Positions 36,980 through 45,649 of a DNA stretch of 64,000 nt are shown in pieces (position 1 is the stretch's first letter; every line of letters begins with the position of its first letter). Position numbers and translations under genes: made by a program. The stretch is from the NCBI GenBank assembly GCA_017416795.1, contig JAFQBD010000050.1, forward strand, positions 44,019 through 108,018, given 5' to 3'. This DNA is from Bacillota bacterium. Its GTDB lineage: Bacteria; Bacillota; Clostridia; Peptostreptococcales; Anaerovoracaceae. The notes beneath the pieces were generated by a model. The model made no database searches, was not told where the DNA came from, and worked only from the letters and a program-made list of their open reading frames with translations.

Positions 36980-37876
36980 ATGGCTAAAATTATCGAAAGT
37001 ATTCCAAACATCAGTGAAGGTAGAAATCAGGAAATCATCGAAGCATGTGTAGACCAGATCAGAAATACACCTGGATGCACTCTGCTCAACTATTCATCAG
37101 ATCCATCACATAACAGAACAGTTATCACATACATGGGAAGCCCTGAAGGCTGCGAAGAAGCAAGCGTTAAGCTGGCCAAGAAAGCAGTTGAACTGATCGA
37201 CCTGACTAAGCATGAAGGTGAACACCCTAGAATGGGATGCGTAGACGTAATGCCTTTCGTTCCTATCAAGGAAGCTACTATGGAAGAATGTGTTGAACTT
37301 TCACAGAGAGTAGGCAAGAGAATCGCAGAAGAAGCAGATCTGCCTGTATTCCTGTATGAAAAGTCAGCAACAGCTGCTCACAGACAGAACCTGGCTAAGG
37401 TAAGAAAAGGTCAGTTCGAAGGAATGGCTGAAAAAGTTCAGGATCCTGACTGGATCCCTGATTTCGGCGGACAGAGGATCCACCCTACAGGCGGAGCTGT
37501 TTGCGTAGGAGCAAGACCACCGCTCATCGCATACAACATCAACCTGGGAACTGACAACCTGGAAATCGCCACTAAGATCGGCAAGATCATCAGAGAATCA
37601 TCCGGCGGACTGAAGTGCGTTAAGGCTATGGGCGTTATGCTGGAAGAAAGAAATATCGCTCAGGTAAGCATCAACATGACAGACTTCACAGTAACTCCAC
37701 TCCACAGAGTAACTGAACTGGTTAGAAACGAAGCTGCAAGATACGGAGTTCCTGTTATAGGCACAGAACTGATCGGTCTGGCTCCAATGCAGGCGCTGTT
37801 CGATGCTGCTGAATACTATCTGCAGATCGAAGACTTCGACCCTGCAGTACAGGTAATCGAAAACCATCTGCTGTAA
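36980..37876 (+). CDS. ftcD: Glutamate formimidoyltransferase
   Basis: The 298-residue protein has 'SIPNISEGRNQEIIEA' and 'DPSHNRTVITYMG' followed by 'EHPRMGCVDVMPFVPI', the formiminotransferase signatures. It moves the formimino group from formiminoglutamate to tetrahydrofolate, releasing glutamate, and so feeds the one-carbon pool. It starts two bases after the cyclodeaminase, completing the pathway; length matches the N-terminal two domains of FTCD. Confidence 0.95.
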   Translation: MAKIIESIPNISEGRNQEIIEACVDQIRNTPGCTLLNYSSDPSHNRTVITYMGSPEGCEEASVKLAKKAVELIDLTKHEGEHPRMGCVDVMPFVPIKEATMEECVELSQRVGKRIAEEADLPVFLYEKSATAAHRQNLAKVRKGQFEGMAEKVQDPDWIPDFGGQRIHPTGGAVCVGARPPLIAYNINLGTDNLEIATKIGKIIRESSGGLKCVKAMGVMLEERNIAQVSINMTDFTVTPLHRVTELVRNEAARYGVPVIGTELIGLAPMQALFDAAEYYLQIEDFDPAVQVIENHLL

Positions 37877-37928
37877 AAGACGCTACTTATTGTAACATCG
37901 GAGAGGCATAGATCAAAGGTGAGATAAA

Positions 37929-38591
37929 GTGTGGAAGAAAGCTATCACAGGAGAATCATCACTGGCTAAAGAAGTAACAGATGTCCTGAGAGATAGAATA
38001 ATCAACGGCGAGTATACTATGGGCGAGAAGCTTATAGAAAACAAGATCGCACTTGAGCTGAAAGTGAGCCGAACGCCTGTAAGAGATGCGTTCAAGCAGC
38101 TGGCCAAAGAGCAGCTTGTAGATTACATCCCTAACAAAGGATGTTTCGCCAAAGGATTCAGCCATAAGGATATGGAAGACATCTACGCTGTCAGAAAAGC
38201 TGTCGAAAGGCTTGCCATCACGTGGGCGATAGAAAATGCCGACGAAGAAAAGATCGCAGAGCTGGGACAGCATCTGGAACTTATGAACTTCTATACGGAA
38301 AACAATTCCTATGAAAAACTACTGGAAGCTAATGAACAGTTCCACAGCATGATCTACCAGATGACAGGCAGCAGATTCATAGTCCAGATCCTGAAAACTT
38401 ATCAGGACTATGTACATACAGCCAGAAAGAGCACGCTCAAGAAGGAAGAAAACCTTCCTCTCATATTCAAAGAGCACGAAGCTATCTATAAGGCTATGGC
38501 AGCTAAGGACATACAGGCTGCCGGGGATGCGGTAGAACTCCATATGGACAACACCGCTAAAAGAGCTCATGAACGCTGGCTGGGAAAATAA
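37929..38591 (+). CDS. GntR/FadR-family transcriptional regulator
   Basis: The 220-residue protein has the GntR winged helix (about 10-75; 'KVSRTPVRDAFKQLAKEQLVDYIPNKGCF') and an FCD-type ligand domain (about 80-215) with His residues spaced for metal binding ('EQFHSMIY', 'EHEAIY', 'ELHMDN'). It uses a GTG start at 37929 with AAAGGTGAG upstream. There is no terminator between it and ftcD, so it may be co-transcribed and is the likely hut regulator, with histidine or urocanate as candidate effector. That role is inference. Confidence 0.88.
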   Translation: MWKKAITGESSLAKEVTDVLRDRIINGEYTMGEKLIENKIALELKVSRTPVRDAFKQLAKEQLVDYIPNKGCFAKGFSHKDMEDIYAVRKAVERLAITWAIENADEEKIAELGQHLELMNFYTENNSYEKLLEANEQFHSMIYQMTGSRFIVQILKTYQDYVHTARKSTLKKEENLPLIFKEHEAIYKAMAAKDIQAAGDAVELHMDNTAKRAHERWLGK

Positions 38592-38611
38592 AAAGATCGA
38601 TACTATGACAT

Positions 38612-38644
38612 AAAGAGACTTTTCGAAAGAAAGGTCTCTTTTTT
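38612..38644 (+). terminator. Terminator after the GntR gene
   Basis: AAAGAGAC (38612-38619) pairs with GTCTCTTT (38634-38641), with possible extra pairs in the loop, followed by Ts. It ends the hut-GntR unit. Confidence 0.85.
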
Positions 38645-38682
38645 CATGCCAAGAAATATACTTAAAAAACAGGAGGTGCATT

Positions 38683-38943
38683 ATGGAGAATCACAAAGTA
38701 ACTATAGAAAACAGAGAGATGACCACCATTACCGATATCGTAGAGATCGACAGTTTCGATGAAGAGGAGATAAGAGCAACATTAAAAAAAGGAGCGCTGG
38801 TGATCAGAGGCACTAACATGAACATACAGAAACTGGATCTGCAGACAGGAGAAGCCGTGATAGGCGGGACAATAAATTCACTGATGTATGTCAAGGTCAA
38901 GGAAAAAGGTGAGAAAAGTCTTCTGGCTAAAATAATGAAATGA
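38683..38943 (+). CDS. yabP: Sporulation protein YabP
   Basis: The 86-residue protein matches YabP: 'VTIENREMTTITDIVEIDSFDEEEI' and 'GALVIRGTNMNIQKLDLQTG' are recognisable in pieces. YabP is a mother-cell protein needed for cortex/coat formation and acts with YabQ. Its presence supports endospore formation. AGGAGGTG precedes the ATG, and its stop overlaps the yabQ start. Confidence 0.9.
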   Translation: MENHKVTIENREMTTITDIVEIDSFDEEEIRATLKKGALVIRGTNMNIQKLDLQTGEAVIGGTINSLMYVKVKEKGEKSLLAKIMK

Positions 38944-39389
38944 AAATAGTTTTGACAGATCTTATAATCCTGCAGGCGAAAGCTGTAGCGGTCATGTTCT
39001 GCGCCGGAGTTTTAGTCGAGAGCCTTTGGCAGCTGAAGAAATATGCAAAGAGCAGAGTATGGAAATGCGAAAAGGATAAGCGTCACATAATAAAAGTGAT
39101 GGGTCTGATTTTCATAGAAAGCTTGTTTTGGGTGGTCTCAGCAGTGATCATCAGCAGATTTCTATATTACTGCTCTTTTGGCAGATTAACGCTTTACTCT
39201 GCTATAGGGTTTTTCGCAGGCCTCATATTGTGGAAAAAACTTTGCTGTGTTATACTAAAAGAAGTATGGGTAGAAAAAGAAGAAGCCGCGAATTTAAAAA
39301 CAACAGTCAGGTCATCGATATCGATCAGGCCAGAAAGCAGAGGCTGGAAAAAAGGCGGGCAGAGAAGGCTAAAGAAGAAGAAAAAATAA
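38940..39389 (+). CDS. yabQ: Spore cortex membrane protein YabQ
   Basis: The 149-residue protein has about four membrane segments (about 5-25, 50-75, 80-105) and lies directly after yabP, so YabQ is the natural call. The last 35 residues are Lys/Arg-rich and look like a translated alternate frame of the following gene, since they overlap divIC by 124 bases. A natural C-terminus inside the overlap is possible, but no earlier stop exists. Confidence 0.82.
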   Translation: MKIVLTDLIILQAKAVAVMFCAGVLVESLWQLKKYAKSRVWKCEKDKRHIIKVMGLIFIESLFWVVSAVIISRFLYYCSFGRLTLYSAIGFFAGLILWKKLCCVILKEVWVEKEEAANLKTTVRSSISIRPESRGWKKGGQRRLKKKKK

Positions 39390-39748
39390 GATATGCTGCC
39401 AGCCAGAATACAAGAGGTAAGATGGCTATCAGAAAAGCTCAGAGAAGAAGGCGCATTCTGATAGGCATAATTGTCGTGTGCATAATCGGAGTCGTGGCCT
39501 TTTCTGTGCTCAACGTCATATCACTGAGAAAAGAACAGAAGAATATGAGAGAGCAGCAGGAAGCTATGGAAAAAGAAAAAGCACAGCTTGAAAAAGAACT
39601 TTCCGAGATAAATGATCCTGAAAATATAGAAGAACAGGCGAGAGAACAGCTGAGGCTCATCAAGAAGGGAGAATACTTATATGTGTTCCCCGAAGATATG
39701 ATCGAAAACGAAGAAAATCCTGAAGAAAAGGCTGGTAAAGAGGAATAG
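39266..39748 (+). CDS. divIC: Septum formation initiator DivIC/FtsB family
   Basis: The 160-residue protein has a basic cytoplasmic N-terminus (about 1-65), one membrane helix (about 67-88, 'ILIGIIVVCIIGVVAFSVL'), and a coiled coil ('EQQEAMEKEKAQLEKELSEI') ending near 'EEQAREQLRLIKKGEYLYVF', the hallmark of DivIC/FtsB. It belongs to the FtsL-DivIC-DivIB division complex. The start at 39266 lies inside yabQ (no good ribosome-binding site); a start at 39422 (MAIRKAQ, with AGAGG) would shorten it to 108 residues. The longer N-terminus looks like real protein, so I kept it. Confidence 0.85.
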   Translation: MGRKRRSREFKNNSQVIDIDQARKQRLEKRRAEKAKEEEKIRYAASQNTRGKMAIRKAQRRRRILIGIIVVCIIGVVAFSVLNVISLRKEQKNMREQQEAMEKEKAQLEKELSEINDPENIEEQAREQLRLIKKGEYLYVFPEDMIENEENPEEKAGKEE

Positions 39749-39749
39749 A

Positions 39750-40283
39750 ATGAAGATCAGGGAGATAATCGTAGTAGAAGGCCGCGATGATACTGATGCT
39801 ATCAAAAAAAGTGTAGATGCCGTCACAATAGAAACACATGGATATGGTATAACTAAAGCGACCTGGGAATTAATAGAAAAAGCATATAACGAAAAAGGCA
39901 TAATAGTTTTCACAGATCCGGATCATGCAGGAGAACAGATAAGACGCAGGATCATGGAGAAATACCCGGATGCCAAGGAAGCGTTTCTTGACAGGAAGTC
40001 TGCCAGAAAAAACGGAGATATAGGAATAGAAAACGCCGACCCCGAAAGCATAAGGCGCGCTTTGGAAAAGGCAAGATGCTCTATCGAAGAAAGCCCGGAT
40101 GGATTTACGATAGACGATATGATGAGAGCGGGACTTGTGGGACAAGCTGATTCATCGCAGAGAAGGCATGATCTTGGCAAAGCACTGGGCATAGGATACG
40201 GAAACGGAAAGATTTTTTTACAGAGGCTGAACAAGTTCGGCATCAGCAGAGAGGAATTTGAAAAGGCACTGCAGGAGATATAA
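39750..40283 (+). CDS. rnmV: Ribonuclease M5
   Basis: The 177-residue TOPRIM protein begins 'REIIVVEGRDDTDAIKK' with the catalytic Glu and continues 'VFTDPDHAGEQIRRRI', with the Asp-x-Asp pair, then 'DMMRAGLVG' and 'LGIGYGNGKIFLQRLN'. It matures the ends of 5S rRNA in Firmicutes. It starts one base after divIC, and its stop is followed directly by rsmA, the usual order. Confidence 0.95.
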   Translation: MKIREIIVVEGRDDTDAIKKSVDAVTIETHGYGITKATWELIEKAYNEKGIIVFTDPDHAGEQIRRRIMEKYPDAKEAFLDRKSARKNGDIGIENADPESIRRALEKARCSIEESPDGFTIDDMMRAGLVGQADSSQRRHDLGKALGIGYGNGKIFLQRLNKFGISREEFEKALQEI

Positions 40284-41159
40284 ATGAAATTATACGCACC
40301 ATCGACGATACAGGCGATAAAAGAGAGACATAATTTCCAGCTCTCTAAAAGCCTTGGACAAAACTTCATAACAGACAAGAGCGTCATAGAGAGGATCGTG
40401 GAGGGTTCCGATGTAGGAGAAGACGATCTTGTGATAGAGATCGGCCCGGGGATCGGAGTTCTTACTGCAGAAGCTGCCGAATCTGCGGCTAAAGTAGTCG
40501 CCATCGAGATCGACAAGAAATTGATACCGATTTTGGCAGAAACACTTGCTGAGTATGATAATATCAGGGTTATAAATCAGGATATACTGAAAACAGATAT
40601 AAACGAGATCATCCGTGAAGAACGTGAAGCCGGAAGCTTCACGGGAGGTGTCAAGATAATGGGGAATCTCCCATATTACATCACGACTCCGATCATCATG
40701 GGGATCTTAGAAAAAGGCGTTGAAGCTGACAGCATCACTATAATGATGCAGAAGGAAGTAGCTGACAGGATAAAGGCAGCTCCCGGCGGGAAAATTTACG
40801 GAGCTATATCAGCAGCAGTACAGTATTACTGCGAGGTAGAACAAGTAGCATCCGTTCCGAAGGAAGTATTCGTGCCGAGACCAAAGGTAGACTCGGCAGT
40901 GCTGAAGCTTTCCATAAGAAAAGAAAGACCTGTAGACTTGATCGATGAGAAGAGCTTTTTCGCATGTATCAAGGCGGGTTTTGGACAGAGAAGAAAGACT
41001 TTGCTCAACTCACTTACAGGCGTGAACGGGCTGCCTAAGGAAGATATTAAAGAGATCCTTGAGGCGGCAGGCGTAGATCCGGCAAGAAGAGCAGAGACTT
41101 TAGATATAAATGAATTTGCAGCTATAGCCAATGGTGTGGCTATGCGCAGCAGGAGATAA
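40284..41159 (+). CDS. rsmA: 16S rRNA dimethyladenosine transferase RsmA (KsgA)
   Basis: The 291-residue methyltransferase begins with 'LSKSLGQNFITD' and has 'VIEIGPGIGVLTAEAA' (SAM loop) and 'IMGNLPYYITTPII', the N-L-P-Y catalytic motif. It dimethylates two adjacent adenines near the 3' end of 16S rRNA. The start follows the rnmV stop without a gap. Confidence 0.96.
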   Translation: MKLYAPSTIQAIKERHNFQLSKSLGQNFITDKSVIERIVEGSDVGEDDLVIEIGPGIGVLTAEAAESAAKVVAIEIDKKLIPILAETLAEYDNIRVINQDILKTDINEIIREEREAGSFTGGVKIMGNLPYYITTPIIMGILEKGVEADSITIMMQKEVADRIKAAPGGKIYGAISAAVQYYCEVEQVASVPKEVFVPRPKVDSAVLKLSIRKERPVDLIDEKSFFACIKAGFGQRRKTLLNSLTGVNGLPKEDIKEILEAAGVDPARRAETLDINEFAAIANGVAMRSRR

Positions 41160-41162
41160 AAT

Positions 41163-43139
41163 ATGGAAAAATTCAAATCATTTTGCAGTAGGAATCATGT
41201 AGTTGTGATATTCGCGTTATCATTCCTTCTGGTCCTCATAATTGAATCGCTGGGAAGACATTCTCCGGTACAGGCAGTCGTCTTCATGGTACAGAATCCG
41301 CTTGTATACCTGGCAAACATGGCACTGGTATTCTCGCTTTTATCGTTGTCCATGTTATTCAAGAGAAGAGTGTTTGTGACTACACTGCTCTCGATAGTAT
41401 GGCTGGCCCTGGGTATCGTCAACGGAGTCATCCTCTCTAACAGAATGACACCGTTTACTGTAAAAGACCTGAGCAACCTTAACGAAGCGATCGCTATCGT
41501 AGAAAACTACTTTTCTGTAGGCACAGTAATAGCGTTTATCGCGGTAGTGGCACTGCTTGTTCTGGGGATAGTGGTGCTGTATCGTAAGGCACCGAAAAAA
41601 CCTACAGAACTCAACTTCAAGAAAGACCTTGCAGCGGTGCTCATCGTATTCGTAGGAGCTTTCGGAATAATACAGGCAGGACAGAAGATAGGCGTTCTGG
41701 ACACATTCTTCGGAAACCTGGCTATCGGTTATGCAGATAACGGAGTTTGCTACAGCTTCGTTATAACATGGATGGATACAGGTATAGACAAACCGGAAGA
41801 ATATTCGGCGCAGGCAATGAAGGATATCTTCGATAAAGGCGAGCTTGGAGATGACGGTATATATACACCGGGCAAAGACGATGATACTAATGTCGGTGAT
41901 ACACCTAATATCTTGTATCTGCAGCTGGAATCATTCTTTGATCCGTATTTAGTAAAAGGGCTGGAATTTTCACAAGATCCGATACCTTACTTCAGAAGTC
42001 TGATGGACGAGTACTCGACAGGCGAATTGATCGTGCCGTCGGTAGGGGCAGGAACGGCCAATGTCGAATTTGAAGTAATGACGGGAATAAGCGCCAGATT
42101 CTTCGGGCCGGGAGAATATCCATATAAGAGCGTTCTCAAGGAAGAAACTTGCGAAACTACAGCATACGACCTGAAACAGCTGGGATATTCAACACATGCC
42201 ATCCATAACCACAGAGGTGCATTCTATTACAGAAACATCGTATTCGCTAACATGGGATTCGATACATTCACTTGTCTTGAATACATGAACAACGTGATGA
42301 AAACACCTAAGAACTGGGCGAAGGACGGCATTCTGACAGAAAACATCATGAGTGCTCTCGAAAGCACTAAGAACAAAGACTATATCTACACCATCTCAGT
42401 TCAGGGTCACGGCAGATATCCTGATGAACAGGTTCTTGAAAACCCTCTCATCACATGTGATAATGCGGCAACAGAAGAACTGAAATGGAATTATGAATAC
42501 TATGCTAATCAGATATATGAAATGGATCTGTTCGTCAAAGAGCTGACAGAAGTATTGTCAAACTACGATGAAGACGTGATCCTTATCATGTACGGAGACC
42601 ATCTGCCGGCACTTGATATGACAGCAGACGATCTGAAGACAGGCGACCTCTATGCATCACAGTATGTCATCTGGGACAACTTCGGCATGGCTAAGGAAGA
42701 TAAAGACCTGACGACTTATGAGCTGAATGCTGAAGTTATGGATAGACTGGGTATATCTGTAGGAATGATCACTAAATACCAGCAGAACCATAAGGGCGAT
42801 AAGAATTATCTCGCTAACCTTGAGGCTCTGGGATATGACATGCTCTACGGCAAGAGATATATCTACGGAGAAAAGAATCCATTCGAAGTTACTGACATGA
42901 AGATGGGTGTCAAGACTATCAAGGTAGACGAAGTCGTTAAGATAGGTGATGAGTATTACATCAAGGGACAGAACTTCACCGAATACAGTAAGATCTCACT
43001 TGATGGCAAGATCCTCGATACGGTATATCTGGGACCGACTATATTAGCGCTGAAGGAAAAGGTAGATCCTGAAGAAGCTGTAAACATGAAGGTCAGCCAG
43101 GTAGAAAAGAATAAAGAAGTACTCAGTACGACAGAGTAA
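41163..43139 (+). CDS. LtaS-like membrane sulfatase-fold phosphoglycerol transferase
   Basis: The 658-residue protein has five membrane segments in the first 180 residues, then an extracytoplasmic sulfatase-fold domain (about 225-560). Metal and nucleophile positions are visible as 'LYLQLESFFDP', 'VGAGTANVEFEVMTG' (nucleophile Thr) and 'MYGDHLPAL'. Proteins of this type polymerise glycerol phosphate or modify wall glycans. The last about 85 residues ('YYIKGQNFTEYSKISLDG') form a separate beta domain of IPT/TIG appearance, which is not usual for LtaS. It follows rsmA by three bases. Confidence 0.85.
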   Translation: MEKFKSFCSRNHVVVIFALSFLLVLIIESLGRHSPVQAVVFMVQNPLVYLANMALVFSLLSLSMLFKRRVFVTTLLSIVWLALGIVNGVILSNRMTPFTVKDLSNLNEAIAIVENYFSVGTVIAFIAVVALLVLGIVVLYRKAPKKPTELNFKKDLAAVLIVFVGAFGIIQAGQKIGVLDTFFGNLAIGYADNGVCYSFVITWMDTGIDKPEEYSAQAMKDIFDKGELGDDGIYTPGKDDDTNVGDTPNILYLQLESFFDPYLVKGLEFSQDPIPYFRSLMDEYSTGELIVPSVGAGTANVEFEVMTGISARFFGPGEYPYKSVLKEETCETTAYDLKQLGYSTHAIHNHRGAFYYRNIVFANMGFDTFTCLEYMNNVMKTPKNWAKDGILTENIMSALESTKNKDYIYTISVQGHGRYPDEQVLENPLITCDNAATEELKWNYEYYANQIYEMDLFVKELTEVLSNYDEDVILIMYGDHLPALDMTADDLKTGDLYASQYVIWDNFGMAKEDKDLTTYELNAEVMDRLGISVGMITKYQQNHKGDKNYLANLEALGYDMLYGKRYIYGEKNPFEVTDMKMGVKTIKVDEVVKIGDEYYIKGQNFTEYSKISLDGKILDTVYLGPTILALKEKVDPEEAVNMKVSQVEKNKEVLSTTE

Positions 43140-43148
43140 AGATAACAG

Positions 43149-43185
43149 AAAGAGGCAACTGCGCGAAATGCGTGGTTGTCTCTTT
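43149..43185 (+). terminator. Hairpin terminator after the LtaS-like gene
   Basis: AAAGAGGCAAC (43149-43159) pairs with GTTGTCTCTTT (43175-43185), with one wobble, and extra GCGC/GCGT pairs inside. The T-tract is short, so termination may be partial. Confidence 0.65.
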
Positions 43186-43220
43186 GAATAAAAAGGGAAT
43201 TCCGGAAAGGAAGATGTGAT

Positions 43221-43787
43221 ATGAAAATCAAAGTTCCAACTCTTGAAACAGAAAGACTCATCCTCAGGATGTGGAGTAAGAAAGATGCGCCGGAGCTTTA
43301 TGAGTATGCGAAAAATCCTAACGTAGGACCGCATGCCGGATGGAAGCCTCACGCGTCAGTGCACGAGTCAAGGATGATAATCTCTCAGCTGTTTCTTACA
43401 AATATGTGTTGGGCCATTGTGGACAAGGAGAGCGGAAAGGTCATAGGAAGCATAGGCCTGGAAGAAGACAAGTTCAGACCTGACATCAAGAGTAAAGAGC
43501 TGGGATATTCGTTGGCTGAAGATCACTGGAAGAAAGGCATAATGACAGAAGCCGCCAAGAGAGTGATCCGTCATGCTTTTGATGACCTGAGACTGGATCT
43601 TCTTATGATAAAAACAGGCGATGCCAATATCAGAAGCCAGAGAGTTATCGAGAAGTGCGGCTTCACTTATGAAGGAACTCTCAGGAAGGCATACCTTCTG
43701 TTTGACCGAAGCATCAGAGAAGTAAGATGTTATTCGATGCTTCGTGAGGAGTACGATAAGCTATGCGAAGAGGGGAAATTGATGTAA
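43221..43787 (+). CDS. GNAT N-acetyltransferase, RimJ/RimL type
   Basis: The 188-residue protein begins 'PTLETERLILRMWSKKDAPELYEY', the usual opening of RimJ/RimL-like acetyltransferases, and has 'KELGYSLAEDHWKKGIMTEAAKRVI' with the acetyl-CoA-binding region and 'NIRSQRVIEKCGFTYEGTLRKA' near the end. The substrate (an amino terminus or small molecule) cannot be predicted. AGGAAGATG precedes the ATG. The neighbours give no clear link. Confidence 0.9.
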   Translation: MKIKVPTLETERLILRMWSKKDAPELYEYAKNPNVGPHAGWKPHASVHESRMIISQLFLTNMCWAIVDKESGKVIGSIGLEEDKFRPDIKSKELGYSLAEDHWKKGIMTEAAKRVIRHAFDDLRLDLLMIKTGDANIRSQRVIEKCGFTYEGTLRKAYLLFDRSIREVRCYSMLREEYDKLCEEGKLM

Positions 43788-43823
43788 CCAGGCAAAAATC
43801 GTGCACGATGCACGAAAAAGTCC

Positions 43824-43853
43824 TTTACATATATAAATAAGTAGGAGTACAAT
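43824..43853 (+). promoter_or_regulatory. Promoter of the ior-paaK operon
   Basis: TTTACA (43824-43829) and TACAAT (43848-43853) are 18 bases apart, 39 bases before iorA. A small hairpin TCGTGCA/TGCACGA lies just upstream (about 43799-43815). Confidence 0.6.
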
Positions 43854-43891
43854 AGTAACCAGAGTTGAAGAAGTAAAAGAGGGCAAGAATT

Positions 43892-45649
43892 ATGGAAAAA
43901 AAGATCATGTTAGGAAATGAAGCCTTCGCGAGAGGTGCATACGAAGCAGGGGTCAAAGTAGTGTCTTCATACCCGGGAACACCGAGTACGGAAGTCACAG
44001 AAAACGCTGCCAAGTATGACGGTATCCATGTAGAATGGGCACCAAACGAGAAGGTGGGAGTTGAAGTTGCTATCGGAGCATCCGTAGGCGGAGTAAGATC
44101 ATTGTCTTGCATGAAGCATGTAGGTCTGAACGTTGCGGCTGACCCGTTCTTCACAGCAGCATATACAGGAGTAACAGGAGGCGCTGTTATTCTGGTAGCT
44201 GACGATAACGGATGTCACTCCAGCCAGAACGAGCAGGATTCCAGATATTACGGCAGAAGCGCAGGCGTTCCCGTACTGGAACCATCCAACGCACAGGAAT
44301 GTAAGGATTATCTCAAGCTGGCATACGACATCAGTGAGAAATACGATACAGTAGTTCTCTTAAGATCAAATACAAGAATCTCCCATTCAAGAGGTATCGT
44401 AACTCTTGGAGAAAAAATAGAAAAAGAACGTATACCTTACGTTAAGAATTTCCAGAAGTATGTGGCTATGCCGGCTATGGCTAAGAAGCTCCACATCGCT
44501 CAGGAAAAGAGACTTGCTCAGATCGCAGCCGACGCAAGCGAAATGGAATACGACGGCATCAAACTGAACAAAGTCGAAATGAATGACCCATCCATCGGTA
44601 TCATCACAAGCGGTATCTGCTATCAGTACGTTAAGGAAGCTCTTCCTAACGCGTCTGTGCTGAAGATGGGGCTGATCAATCCTCTTCCTCTGGATATGAT
44701 AAAAGATTTCGCGGGCAAAGTAGAGAAATTATATATGATCGAAGAAGGCGATCCGTTCTTCGAAGAACAAGTAAAGGCTGCAGGCATCGAGCTGGCAGGC
44801 GGTAAGGACATGTTCACTATCCAGGGCGAATACAGTGCCAACATGATCAGGAAGGCATTCGGATTGGAAATTGCTGAAACAGTATCTATCGATGATGCAC
44901 CGGGCAGACCTCCGCTCCTTTGCGCAGGATGTCCGCACAGAGGACTTTTCCACGTGCTGAGCAAGCAGAAGAAAACAGTGCTGGGAGATATCGGATGCTA
45001 CACATTGGCGTCACTTCCTCCGACAGAAGCAATGGACACATGCCTCTGCATGGGCGGCTCCATTTCTATGGCACACGGATTCGAAATGGCGACAGAGTCA
45101 AGCGACCACGTAGCGGTACTGGGAGACTCAACATTCTTCCATTCCGGCATCACAGGTCTGATAAATATGAATTACAACGGGGCTAAGGGAACAGTCATCA
45201 TCCTTGATAACCGTATCACAGGAATGACAGGCCACCAGCAGAACCCTGCATCAGGAAAGAACGCTAAGGGCGAAGAAGCTCCTGCCATCGATATCGCAAC
45301 CCTCGTTAGAGCATGCGGTGTTAAGAACGTAGTGGAAGTCGATCCGTTCGACATCCCTGAAGTAGACAGGATCGTCAAGGAAGAAACTGCCAGAGAAGAG
45401 CTCTCTGTCATCATCACTAAGAGACCATGTGCCCTCATCGTTAAGCAGCCTGACATCCCTTACATCGTTACAGATAAATGTAAGAACTGCAAGATGTGCA
45501 TGAAGATAGGCTGTCCTGCTATCGAAGAAAAGGACGGCAGACCATACATAGTACCTGACAGATGCGTAGGATGCGGACTTTGTGCTACAGTATGTCCGTT
45601 CGACGCTATTGAAGCAGAAGATGGAAAGGGGGGCGAAGTAAATGACTAA
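43892..45649 (+). CDS. iorA: Indolepyruvate ferredoxin oxidoreductase, alpha subunit
   Basis: The 585-residue subunit has an N-terminal pyrimidine domain ('SSYPGTPSTEVTE'), a C-terminal TPP-binding domain ('LGDSTFFHSGITGLINMNYNG' and 'DNRITGMTGHQQNP'), and two 4Fe-4S clusters at the end ('CKNCKMCMKIGC' and 'CVGCGLCATVC'). It decarboxylates aryl pyruvates to aryl-acetyl-CoA with ferredoxin as acceptor. The stop overlaps the iorB start by eight bases. Confidence 0.96.
   Translation: MEKKIMLGNEAFARGAYEAGVKVVSSYPGTPSTEVTENAAKYDGIHVEWAPNEKVGVEVAIGASVGGVRSLSCMKHVGLNVAADPFFTAAYTGVTGGAVILVADDNGCHSSQNEQDSRYYGRSAGVPVLEPSNAQECKDYLKLAYDISEKYDTVVLLRSNTRISHSRGIVTLGEKIEKERIPYVKNFQKYVAMPAMAKKLHIAQEKRLAQIAADASEMEYDGIKLNKVEMNDPSIGIITSGICYQYVKEALPNASVLKMGLINPLPLDMIKDFAGKVEKLYMIEEGDPFFEEQVKAAGIELAGGKDMFTIQGEYSANMIRKAFGLEIAETVSIDDAPGRPPLLCAGCPHRGLFHVLSKQKKTVLGDIGCYTLASLPPTEAMDTCLCMGGSISMAHGFEMATESSDHVAVLGDSTFFHSGITGLINMNYNGAKGTVIILDNRITGMTGHQQNPASGKNAKGEEAPAIDIATLVRACGVKNVVEVDPFDIPEVDRIVKEETAREELSVIITKRPCALIVKQPDIPYIVTDKCKNCKMCMKIGCPAIEEKDGRPYIVPDRCVGCGLCATVCPFDAIEAEDGKGGEVND

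Noticed and set aside
43799..43815. Hairpin TCGTGCA/TGCACGA after the GNAT gene as a terminator
   Set aside because: On the plus strand it is followed by As, not Ts, so it would not terminate this gene; no minus-strand gene lies there either.
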